Source of the DNA: Xanthomonas hortorum
GTDB taxonomy: Bacteria > Pseudomonadota > Gammaproteobacteria > Xanthomonadales > Xanthomonadaceae
Reading direction: 5' to 3'
NCBI RefSeq assembly: GCF_024339125.1
Contig: NZ_CP101417.1
Coordinates: forward strand, 5,281,001-5,345,000
Length of the DNA stretch: 64,000 nt
Position numbers and translations under genes: made by a program. Positions 56,031 to 64,000 of this stretch are shown in pieces (within the stretch, counting starts at the first letter, position 1; every line of letters begins with the position of its first letter). A model generated the notes under the pieces. That model saw only the letters and a list, made by a program, of their open reading frames with translations, made no database searches and was not told the origin of the DNA.

Positions 56031-57308
56031 ATGATCACGCCTTCGCACCTTCTTCGTTTCTCGCTATGTATCGGCGCATGTGTTGCTGCCGCCAACGCAA
56101 CAGCGCAAGCCACTGCCCCCGGAACAACCTCGTCTCCCGCAACGAACGCTGCTGCCCAGCAAGATCCCGCGCCCACGCCCAGCTTCGAACAATGGTTGGT
56201 CGACTTCCGCCAGCGTGCGCTTGCTGCCGGTATTGAAACAACCACGCTAGACACCGCATTCGCTGGCGTCACACCCGATCCATCGGTGCAGGCACTGGAT
56301 CAGCAGCAGCCCGAATTCACCCGCTATCTCTGGGATTATCTCGACGACCGTGTCACACCGTCCGCCATCCAGGAAGGACAGCAACTGCTGATCAGCCAGC
56401 GCACCCTCTTTCAAAAGTTGCAGCAGCAATACGGTGTGGATCCGGGCATCCTGACAGCCATCTGGAGCATGGAAAGCGAGTACGGCAAACAGATCGGCGA
56501 CCGCTACGTGATCCGTTCGCTGGCGACGCTGGCGCATGAGGGTCGGCGCATCAAGTATGGAAATACGCAATTGCTTGCGGCGTTGCAGATCCTGCAGACG
56601 GAAAAAGGCGTCGATCAATCGCAGTTTGTGGGCTCATGGGCCGGCGCCATGGGACAGACGCAATTCATTCCCAGCACCTACCGCGACTACGCCGTCGACG
56701 ACGATGGGGACCACAAACGCGATGTGTGGAATTCCAGTGCGGATGCCTTGGGCTCTGCCGCGAATTATCTCAAGCAGAGCAACTGGAGCAGCGCTGTTCC
56801 CTGGGGCCAGGAAGTGCATCTGTCAGGCGGCTTCGACTACGCGCAGGCCGACCTGACGATCAAGAAAACCGTTGCCGAATGGCGGCGCCAGGGTGTGGTG
56901 TGTGGCAGCAAGCCGATTGCGCCCGCACTGGCCCAGGAACAGGCATCGGTGCTTTTGCCCGCAGGGTATCGCGGCCCGGCTTTCCTGGTGTTCGACAATT
57001 TCCGCAGCATTCTGCGTTACAACAATTCCACCGCCTATGCGCTGGCGGTCGGTCTGTTGGCCGATGGCTATGCGGGTGGAGCCGGGGTCGAGCAGCCCTG
57101 GCCAAAAGACGATCCGCCGCTTAATAGCGTGGCAGAGATCACCGAGCTGCAGCAGCGGCTGACCGACAAGGGATTCGACGTGGGCGGCGTCGACGGTGCG
57201 CTGGGGGCGCGAACTCGCCAGGGAATCCGTGCATTCCAGCGCAGCCAGCAGTTGCCGCAGGACGGTTATGCCAGCAGCGCTTTGCTGGCGCGGCTGCGGG
57301 CACGCTGA
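56031..57308 (+). CDS. Lytic murein transglycosylase B with C-terminal peptidoglycan-binding domain
   Basis: A 425-residue exported enzyme: signal peptide (LLRFSLCIGACVAAANATAQA), an MltB-type SLT_2 domain (about 50-345) with catalytic Glu148 in AIWSMESEYG, SWAGAMGQTQFIPSTY and ADALGSAANYLKQSNW, and a C-terminal PG_binding_1 domain (about 365-425: ITELQQRLTDKGFDVGGVDGALG). It cleaves glycan strands to anhydromuropeptides, which can in turn feed AmpR signalling nearby (contextual inference). ATG at 56031 gives the signal peptide; 56001 is a longer alternative. Confidence 0.93.
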   Translation: MITPSHLLRFSLCIGACVAAANATAQATAPGTTSSPATNAAAQQDPAPTPSFEQWLVDFRQRALAAGIETTTLDTAFAGVTPDPSVQALDQQQPEFTRYLWDYLDDRVTPSAIQEGQQLLISQRTLFQKLQQQYGVDPGILTAIWSMESEYGKQIGDRYVIRSLATLAHEGRRIKYGNTQLLAALQILQTEKGVDQSQFVGSWAGAMGQTQFIPSTYRDYAVDDDGDHKRDVWNSSADALGSAANYLKQSNWSSAVPWGQEVHLSGGFDYAQADLTIKKTVAEWRRQGVVCGSKPIAPALAQEQASVLLPAGYRGPAFLVFDNFRSILRYNNSTAYALAVGLLADGYAGGAGVEQPWPKDDPPLNSVAEITELQQRLTDKGFDVGGVDGALGARTRQGIRAFQRSQQLPQDGYASSALLARLRAR

Positions 57309-57485
57309 TCGCGTCATCGCACCGCCAGGCCATACTGACCACCGGTCCGGCCCATGCTGCGACTGCTCATGCAGCGAGGAGAAGCGCTTGGCGTTGCCAA
57401 GCGCTGCACGCTCGCGCGGACTGCATGACCGCGCGACGAACTGGCTGGCAGGCCCAGCCTGCGGGCATGGCTGCAGCCGCAGCGA

Positions 57486-59348
57486 TCAGGCAGCGCCGTC
57501 GATCAGTTCCATCCACGCCGCTTCCGCGGCCGCCAACAACTGCGCGGTGGCCTCGCGATCGCGGCCCAGCACGGCCATTTTCTCGCTGTCGGGGTAGTTG
57601 GCCGGATTTGCCAGTTGCCGGTCCAGTTCCGCCAATGCTGCTTCCAGCTCGCCCACACGCTTCTCGGCGCTGGCCAGCTTGTGCGGATTGACGACCTTCT
57701 TCGGCGGTAGCGGCTTGGTCGGTGGTGGCGGGGTCGGGGCGACCTCGGCCAGCTTCTGCTTGGTGCCTTGCGCGGCCGGGCGGCTGCGCAGCCAGGCGGC
57801 GTATTCGTCCAGGTCGCCGGCGAACGGTTCGACCACACCGTCGGCCACGCGCCAGAAGCTGTCGCAGACCAGGCCGATCAGATGGCGGTCATGCGAGACC
57901 ATCACGATGGCGCCTTCGAAGTCGCTCAGCGCCTCGGCCAGCGCCTCGCGCATTTCCAGGTCCAAGTGGTTGGTCGGTTCGTCGAGCAGCAGCACGTTCG
58001 GCTGCTGCCAGGCGATCAGGGCCAACGCCAGACGCGCGCGCTCGCCACCGGAGAAACCGTCCACCACTTCGAAGGCGCGGTCGCCGGCGAAGTTCCACTT
58101 GCCCAGGAAGTCGCGGAACGCCTGATTGGAGCCATCCGGCGATAGCTCGCGGAAGTGATCCATCGGCGACTGGCCTTCGTGCAGCGACTCCACCGTGTGC
58201 TGGGCAAAGTAGCCGATGCGCAGATCCGGATGCGCGCTGCGCTCGCCAGACAACGGCTCCAACTCGCCCACCAAGGTCTTGACCAGCGTGGTCTTACCCG
58301 CACCGTTGGGGCCGAGCAAGCCAATCCGGTCGCCGGCCTCCAACCCGAACCCGACGTCGTGCAGGATCACCGAATCCGCACCGTAGCCGGCGTCCAGATG
58401 ATTCAGCCGGATCAGCGAAAACGGCAGCCGATTCGGCTGTGCGAATTCGATGCGGAATTCGCGCTCGGCGCGCACCGCTTCGGTACCAGCCATCTTGGCC
58501 AGCCGCTTCATGCGGCTTTGCGCCTGGCTGGCCTTGCTGGCCTGCGCCTTGAAGCGGTCGATGAAGCTCTGCAGATGCGCGCGCTCGGCCTGGCCCTTTT
58601 CGTGCGCGATCTGCTGCTGGCGCAGGTGCTCGATGCGCTGGCGTTCGAAATCGGTATAGCCGCCGACGTACAGCTTGGCGGTGCCGCCGTGCAGATGCAG
58701 CGTATGCGTGGCCACGTTGTCGAGGAACTCGCGGTCATGCGAAATCAGCAGCAAGGTGCCCGGGTACTTGAGCAACCACTGCTCCAGCCACAGCACTGCG
58801 TCCATGTCCAAGTGGTTGGTGGGTTCGTCGAGCAGCAACAGGTCGCTGGGCATCATCAGCGCGCGCGCCAGATTCAACCGCACGCGCCAGCCACCGGAGA
58901 ACGAGGAGACCGCGCGGTGATGGGTCTCGGCCGGGAAGCCCAGGCCGTGCAGCAGCTTGCCGGCGCGCGCTTCGGCGTCGTAGGCGCCCAGTTCGGCCAT
59001 CTTCTGATGCGCGTTGGCGACCGCTTCCCAGTCTTCGCGCGCGGTGGCCGCCGCCTCTTCCTGCAGGATGGCCGACACCTCGATGTCGCCGCCGAGCACG
59101 AACGACAGCGCCGGATCTGGCAGCGAGGGGGTTTCCTGCGAAACGCTGGCGGTGCGCACCTTGCCGGGCAGGTCGACATCGCCCTTGTCCGCTTCCAGTT
59201 CGCCCTTCACCGCGGCGAACAGGCTCGACTTGCCGGTGCCATTACGGCCCACCACACCGACGCGGTAGCCGGCATGCATGGTCAGGTCGACGTTGGACAA
59301 CAGCAGACGCTCGCCGCGTCGCATGGAGAAGTTGCGCAGGGAAATCAT
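57486..59348 (-). CDS. ABC-F family ATPase (YheS/Uup-like)
   Basis: A 620-residue cytoplasmic protein with two ABC domains and no membrane spans: Walker A GRNGTGKSS and GPNGAGKTT; signature motifs SFSGGWRVRLNLARALM and GFSGGERARLALALI; a basic linker near 235-300; C-terminal coiled coil (about 545-615: EKRVGELEAALAELDRQL). ABC-F proteins act at the ribosome. The layout is that of YheS. Start at 59348 (MISLRNFSM). Confidence 0.94.
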   Translation of the reverse strand: MISLRNFSMRRGERLLLSNVDLTMHAGYRVGVVGRNGTGKSSLFAAVKGELEADKGDVDLPGKVRTASVSQETPSLPDPALSFVLGGDIEVSAILQEEAAATAREDWEAVANAHQKMAELGAYDAEARAGKLLHGLGFPAETHHRAVSSFSGGWRVRLNLARALMMPSDLLLLDEPTNHLDMDAVLWLEQWLLKYPGTLLLISHDREFLDNVATHTLHLHGGTAKLYVGGYTDFERQRIEHLRQQQIAHEKGQAERAHLQSFIDRFKAQASKASQAQSRMKRLAKMAGTEAVRAEREFRIEFAQPNRLPFSLIRLNHLDAGYGADSVILHDVGFGLEAGDRIGLLGPNGAGKTTLVKTLVGELEPLSGERSAHPDLRIGYFAQHTVESLHEGQSPMDHFRELSPDGSNQAFRDFLGKWNFAGDRAFEVVDGFSGGERARLALALIAWQQPNVLLLDEPTNHLDLEMREALAEALSDFEGAIVMVSHDRHLIGLVCDSFWRVADGVVEPFAGDLDEYAAWLRSRPAAQGTKQKLAEVAPTPPPPTKPLPPKKVVNPHKLASAEKRVGELEAALAELDRQLANPANYPDSEKMAVLGRDREATAQLLAAAEAAWMELIDGAA

Positions 59349-59533
59349 TGATGGACAGTCCGATAGAACGAAAAGGAATGAGCAGATGAGCAGCATTCCT
59401 GCGACGCCATTCTAGCGTTAACGAATAATTAGCGCCTTCAGGCTGGACGCTGGCTTCATTCGCGATTGGCTTTTTGCGCCCAGACCCTGCCCAGTCTTGC
59501 TGGTCCTGCTTGGACCCATGTTTCGGAGTTGTC

Positions 59534-61933
59534 ATGAATTACCCGTTGTCCACGCTCGCAGCCGCCGTCGTTGCGGCGCTGCTCGCCTCCCCCGCCCTCG
59601 CCCAGACCACCGCGCCGGCCACAGCCCCAGCTAATGCGCCCGCGAATACGCTGGATACGGTCATCGTCACCGGCACCCGCGTGTCCGACCGCACCGTGGC
59701 CGAATCGCAGTCGCCGATCGACATCATCAGCGCCGAATCGCTGCAGGCAACCGGCACCTCGGAGCTGGCCACCGCGCTGGCGCGTGCGCTGCCCTCGCTG
59801 AACTTCCCGCGGCCGGCGTTGAGCGACGGCACTAGCGCGATCCGTCCTGCGCAGTTGCGCGGCCTGTCGCCGGATCAGGTGCTGGTGCTGGTCAACGGCA
59901 AGCGCCGTCACACCTCTTCGCTGCTCAATCTCAACGGCACGATCGGGCGTGGCGCGGCGGCGGTGGATCTGAACACCATTCCGGTCGCCGCCATCGCGCG
60001 GGTGGAAGTGCTGCGCGATGGCGCCTCGGCGCAATACGGCTCCGATGCCATCGCCGGCGTGATCAACATCGTGCTCAAGGGCGCTGAAAAGGGCGGCAGC
60101 CTGCAGGCCGGCTTCGGCCAGTACTCGGCTGGCGACGGCAGCAACTACGAGCTGTCCGGCGACACCGGCGTGGCCTATGGCGGCGATCGCGGCTGGCTGC
60201 ATGTGGCGGCCCAGCTCAATCAGCAGGACCCCACCGACCGTGCGCGTGGGTATGCCGGCGCACCCAGCGCCTCGCAGCCGGCCGTCGGCCAGAAGGCGTT
60301 CAAGATCGGCGACCCCGACGTCAACGCGCAGGCGGTGTCGGCCAATACCGAATTCGCCTTCAGCGACAGAATCACCGGCTATGCGTTCGCCACCGCCAGT
60401 AACCGCGACATCACCTCGTTTGCGTTCTTCCGCGCGCCGGGCAGCACCACCCAGAACATCCTGTCGGTCTATCCGCAGGGCTTCCTGCCGGAAATCCAGA
60501 CCTACGCCAAGGACCGCTCGCTGGTGGCCGGCGTGCGCGGCTCCACCGCCAGTGGCTGGGACTGGGATGCCAGCTACAACTACGGCTACAACAAGATCGA
60601 TTTCCACACCCGCAACACGCTCAACGTGAGCCTGGGCCCGACCTCGCCGACCTCCTTCTACGATGGCGCGTTGGAGACCACGCAGAACATCGTCAACCTG
60701 GACGTCAAGCGCGGTTTCGACTGGGGCCTGGCGTATCCGGTGACGGTGGCCTTCGGTGCCGAATACCGCAACGAAAAGTGGAACCAGTCGCCGGGCGAAG
60801 TGGGCTCGTATTTCCAGGCCGGCACGCTGGCCGGCGGTGCACAGGGTTTCGGCGGATTCGCGCCGAGCGTGTCCGGGCAGTATTCGCGTGACAGCTACGC
60901 GCTGTACGCGGATCTGGAAGCCGATTTCACCGACAAGTTCTCCGCCGGTCTGGCCGGGCGCTACGAGGACTTCAACGATTTCGGTAGCCAGGCCTCGGGC
61001 AAGTTGTCCGGGCGCTATGCGTTCACCGACAAGATCGCGCTGCGCGGCACGGTGTCGTCCGGCTTCCGCGCGCCGTCGCTGGCGCAGCAGTATTTCCAGT
61101 CCACCAGCACCACCTTCCTGGCCGGCAATCCGACCCCGTTCGAGATCCGTACCTTCCCCGCCGACAGCACCGTGGCGCGTGCGCTGGGGTCTGAGCCGCT
61201 GGATGCGGAAACCTCGCTGTCCTACAGCCTGGGCCTGGTGTTGCAGCCGACCGATGCGCTCTACCTCACCGTGGATGCGTACCAGATCGATGTGGACGAC
61301 CGCATCGTGCTCTCGTCCAACCTCACCGGCACTGCCGTGCGTAATCTGCTCGAATCGCAGGGCATCTTCGGCATCAACGGCGGGCGCTACTTCACCAATG
61401 CGGTGGACACACGCACGCGCGGTGTGGACGTGGTCGGCAGCTACCGCTGGCAGCTGGCCGCCAGCAGCGTGGACCTGACCGCCGGCTACAACTATTCGGA
61501 AACCGAAGTCCGCAACGTGGCGGCCAACCCGGCGGCGCTGTCGGCCAACGGACTGAGCCTGGAGCGCATCGACCGTACCGAACGTGGTCGCATCGAAGAA
61601 GGCTTCCCGCGCGACAAGTTCCTGATCAACGGCAGCTGGAATCTGGAGCACTGGACGTTGGCATTGGGTGCGACGCGCTACGGCAAATACAGCACCCGTC
61701 CGGCCGCGGCGATCAACGACCAGACCTTTGGCGCCAAGTGGGTGGTGGATGCCTCGGCCAGCTACAAGGTCGACCGCTGGACGCTGACGCTGGGTGCGGA
61801 CAATCTGCTCGACGAATATCCGGACGAGAACAACTTCGCCAATTCCACCAGCGGGCAGTTTCCGTACAGCAATCTGTCGCCGTTCGGTTTCAACGGCGCG
61901 TATGTGTACGGGCGCATCAACTACCGCTGGTAA
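59534..61933 (+). CDS. TonB-dependent outer-membrane receptor
   Basis: A 799-residue receptor: signal peptide (LAAAVVAALLASPALAQ), TonB box LDTVIVTGTR, plug (about 50-180, with IRPAQLRGLSPDQVLVLVNGKRRH and IARVEVLRDGASAQYGSDAIAGVINIVLK) and a barrel ending GRINYRW with the C-terminal aromatic. It is paralogous to the next gene. Ligand unknown. Confidence 0.94.
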   Translation: MNYPLSTLAAAVVAALLASPALAQTTAPATAPANAPANTLDTVIVTGTRVSDRTVAESQSPIDIISAESLQATGTSELATALARALPSLNFPRPALSDGTSAIRPAQLRGLSPDQVLVLVNGKRRHTSSLLNLNGTIGRGAAAVDLNTIPVAAIARVEVLRDGASAQYGSDAIAGVINIVLKGAEKGGSLQAGFGQYSAGDGSNYELSGDTGVAYGGDRGWLHVAAQLNQQDPTDRARGYAGAPSASQPAVGQKAFKIGDPDVNAQAVSANTEFAFSDRITGYAFATASNRDITSFAFFRAPGSTTQNILSVYPQGFLPEIQTYAKDRSLVAGVRGSTASGWDWDASYNYGYNKIDFHTRNTLNVSLGPTSPTSFYDGALETTQNIVNLDVKRGFDWGLAYPVTVAFGAEYRNEKWNQSPGEVGSYFQAGTLAGGAQGFGGFAPSVSGQYSRDSYALYADLEADFTDKFSAGLAGRYEDFNDFGSQASGKLSGRYAFTDKIALRGTVSSGFRAPSLAQQYFQSTSTTFLAGNPTPFEIRTFPADSTVARALGSEPLDAETSLSYSLGLVLQPTDALYLTVDAYQIDVDDRIVLSSNLTGTAVRNLLESQGIFGINGGRYFTNAVDTRTRGVDVVGSYRWQLAASSVDLTAGYNYSETEVRNVAANPAALSANGLSLERIDRTERGRIEEGFPRDKFLINGSWNLEHWTLALGATRYGKYSTRPAAAINDQTFGAKWVVDASASYKVDRWTLTLGADNLLDEYPDENNFANSTSGQFPYSNLSPFGFNGAYVYGRINYRW

Positions 61934-62447
61934 GTTCTGCGGCTGCACAGTTTGAGGTTTGACCACACGCCCCGGCCAGTCCGGGGCGTGCGCGTTTCAA
62001 GACATGGCAGCAGCGGTTGTTGCGTTGGCCGCGAGTGCAACGACGCTGCTTTCAATCAGCAGCCACGTGAGACATACCACCACACACGTGCGTGAGTCCG
62101 AGCGCGACACCGGCGCGGCCGTCTCCGTTCTCCTGCGCAATACCGCACTCATGCGGGGTAACTCACGTTCTGATGCACAACTTTCATAACTGGTATCGAT
62201 GTCCAAGATGGTGCAAGCAAGGCCGTGCCACAGCAGCTCTGGTGCAAGCAACGCATCACTTTGGTGCACGATGACAACGATGCCATTAGCACATCCTCGA
62301 TGACGGTTGCACGCGCAACATAACCAAAATTTGACATGTGGTTACACGTGGTTAATGGTTGGGAACGCACCGCAGCTGCCGCAACGGACGCGGCCCGGGA
62401 GGGGGCCCCCTGCGATGCATCCGTTCCCCACTCGGAGTTGTCACCGC
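61934..62447. other. Intergenic region between the tandem TonB-receptor genes
   Basis: 514 bases without a gene. Three copies of TGGTGCA occur at 62209, 62240 and 62262; the first two extend to the 12-mer TGGTGCAAGCAA (62209-62220 and 62240-62251). They could be regulator sites or part of a leader. Confidence 0.55.
62209..62268 (+). repeat. TGGTGCA repeats upstream of the last receptor
   Basis: Direct copies of TGGTGCAAGCAA at 62209-62220 and 62240-62251, plus the partial TGGTGCA at 62262-62268. The steps are 31 and 22 bases, close to three and two helical turns. Confidence 0.65.
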
Positions 62448-64000
62448 ATGAATTGCAAGACCAGTCCACTCGCAGTTGCCGTTGTTCTTGCACTGTCGTT
62501 TTCCGCTTCAAGCGCATCCGCGCAGTCACAGGCTCCCACCCAGAAAACCCTCGATACCTTGATCGTGACCGGCACGCGCGTGGCCGATCGCACCGTGGCC
62601 GAATCGGCATCGCCGATCGACATCATCTCGCCGCAGGCATTGGAATCGACCGGCACCACCGAGCTGGCTACCGCGCTGTCACGCGCGATCCCCTCGTTGA
62701 ATTTCCCGCGCCCGGCCATCTCCGACGGCTCGGACGCGGTGCGCCCCGCGCAGCTGCGCGGCCTGTCGCCCGATCAGGTACTGGTGCTGGTCAACGGCAA
62801 GCGTTACCACACCACCGCGCTGATCAATCTCAACGACACCCAGGGCCGCGGTTCGTCGCCGGCCGATCTCAATACCATTCCGATCGCTGCCGTGGAGCGT
62901 ATCGAAGTGCTGCGCGACGGTGCGTCGGCGCAATACGGTTCGGACGCCATCGCCGGTGTGATCAACATCGTGCTCAAGGGCAGCGGCGAAGGTGGCAGCA
63001 TCAGCGGCCGCTACGGCAAGTACAGCGCCGGCGACGGCGAGCAGTACCAGCTGTCCGGCGATGCAGGCTTCAGCTTCGCCGGCACCGGCAAGGTGCATCT
63101 GGCCGCGCAGGCCGGGCATTCGGATCAGACCAACCGCGCGCTGCCGTTCCAGGGCCGCGTGGAGCAGCGCTACGGCGACCCGGACATCGACCAGGGCGCG
63201 GTATCGTTCAATGGCGAATACAGCCCCACCGATTACCTCACCTTCTACTCGTTCGGCATGGTCAGCCGTCGCGAAGTGCTGTCCAACGGCTACTTCCGCT
63301 TTGCCGGCGACAACCGCAACCGCCCGGAAATCTATCCGGACGGCTTCCTGCCGCAGATCTACAACGTCAGCAAGGACGTGTCGTGGGTGGGCGGGTTGAA
63401 GACCTCCACCGAAGGCGGTTTGAACATCGATCTGAGCTACAACTACGGCCAGAACAATCTCACCTTCGATGTGCGCAACAGCTTGAACAACAGCCTGGGG
63501 CTGGCCAGCCCCACCGACTTCCACGCAGGCACCCTGGAAGTCACCCAGAACGTGCTCAATGCAGACTTCACCAAGACGCTCGATTGGGGCCTGGCCTACC
63601 CGGTCACGCTGGCCTTCGGTGCGGAATGGCGCGGCGAGAAGTTCAACCAGTCGCCCGGCGATGCGGCGTCCTCGGCCAATGGCGGCATTCCCTCGGCCAA
63701 CGGCTCGCTGATCCCCGGCGCGCAGGTGTTTCCTGGCTTCAAGATCTCCGACTCGGGCTACTACAACCGCAACAGCCACTCCGCCTACGTGGACCTGGAA
63801 GCGGATCTGACCGAAAAGCTGTCCGCCGGTCTGGCCGGGCGCTACGAGAAGTACAGCGACTTCGGCGACACCGCCACCGGCAAGCTGTCGTTGCGTTATG
63901 CCTTCACCGAGAAGGTCGCGCTGCGCGCCACCGCCTCCACCGGCTTCCGCGCGCCGTCGTTGCAGCAGCAGAACTTCCAGTCGATCGCCACGCAGTTCCT
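62448..64000 (+). CDS. TonB-dependent outer-membrane receptor (3' end outside window)
   Basis: The first 517 codons of a receptor paralogous to the one before: signal peptide (PLAVAVVLALSFSASSASAQ), TonB box LDTLIVTGTR and the same plug wording (AQLRGLSPDQVLVLVNGKR; DGASAQYGSDAIAGVINIV). The frame stays open to the window end. ATG at 62448. Both copies probably recognise related ligands. Confidence 0.93.
   Translation, partial: MNCKTSPLAVAVVLALSFSASSASAQSQAPTQKTLDTLIVTGTRVADRTVAESASPIDIISPQALESTGTTELATALSRAIPSLNFPRPAISDGSDAVRPAQLRGLSPDQVLVLVNGKRYHTTALINLNDTQGRGSSPADLNTIPIAAVERIEVLRDGASAQYGSDAIAGVINIVLKGSGEGGSISGRYGKYSAGDGEQYQLSGDAGFSFAGTGKVHLAAQAGHSDQTNRALPFQGRVEQRYGDPDIDQGAVSFNGEYSPTDYLTFYSFGMVSRREVLSNGYFRFAGDNRNRPEIYPDGFLPQIYNVSKDVSWVGGLKTSTEGGLNIDLSYNYGQNNLTFDVRNSLNNSLGLASPTDFHAGTLEVTQNVLNADFTKTLDWGLAYPVTLAFGAEWRGEKFNQSPGDAASSANGGIPSANGSLIPGAQVFPGFKISDSGYYNRNSHSAYVDLEADLTEKLSAGLAGRYEKYSDFGDTATGKLSLRYAFTEKVALRATASTGFRAPSLQQQNFQSIATQF

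Noticed and set aside
59456-61966. An 836-codon leftward frame opposite a TonB receptor
   Set aside because: Mirror frame of a gene with signal peptide, TonB box, plug and barrel; the antisense product has no recognisable fold.

Overview
The window is a chromosomal segment of a Xanthomonas species. The assignment rests on combined signals: high GC with strong codon-phase bias; several TonB-dependent receptors; a type IV secretion effector with a Xanthomonadales XVIPCD tail next to its immunity lipoprotein; a divergent ampR-bla pair; kup inside the ruv cluster; and intergenic arrays built from the heptamer ATTCCCG. The species cannot be fixed from the sequence alone.

Layout. 1-11 kb is ordinary core DNA: recQ (cut by the window start), a secreted Gly-rich protein, a receiver-only regulator, an RsuA-type pseudouridine synthase with an altered active site, a chemoreceptor, a divergent LysE exporter/ArgP-type regulator pair, and an HWE histidine kinase with its receiver. 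queC and tRNA-Lys(TTT) follow at 11.3-12.06 kb. A 7.8-kb integrative element begins at the tRNA 3' end: P4-type integrase, an AT-rich cargo gene, two AlpA/excisionase-like genes, a CHC2 zinc-finger primase piece, a TOPRIM-DUF3987 replication protein, two accessory genes and a secreted protein. It ends near 19.88 kb at a degenerate copy of the tRNA end, and matching 17-bp arm-type repeats lie just inside both ends.

19.9-27.3 kb is a second accessory block. It holds a leftward leader with stem-loops laid out like the P4 phage immunity region, two small unknown genes, a broken DNA methyltransferase, an AT-rich three-gene cassette (frameshifted ParA-like ATPase plus two unknown proteins with R-x4-H HEPN-like motifs), a repeat-rich ori/centromere-like stretch, and a type IV secretion immunity/effector pair whose effector has a zinc-metallopeptidase HExxH motif.

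27.5-47.7 kb returns to core: an aldo/keto reductase, then the leftward queE-cpoB-pal-tolB-tolA-tolR-tolQ-ybgC-ruvB-kup-ruvA-ruvC-yebC run, a hydrolase, a GNAT acetyltransferase, aspS, a DUF3011 protein, an FmdB-type zinc ribbon with a lipoprotein, and an MFS transporter. queC and queE, usually neighbours, are here about 16.5 kb apart on opposite strands. One inversion covering the accessory DNA would explain this.

47.7-64 kb is cell-surface and envelope DNA: a TonB receptor and a Tat-exported phospholipase C framed by two composite inverted-repeat elements, bla/ampR, a lytic transglycosylase, an ABC-F ATPase and two tandem paralogous TonB receptors, the last running off the window.
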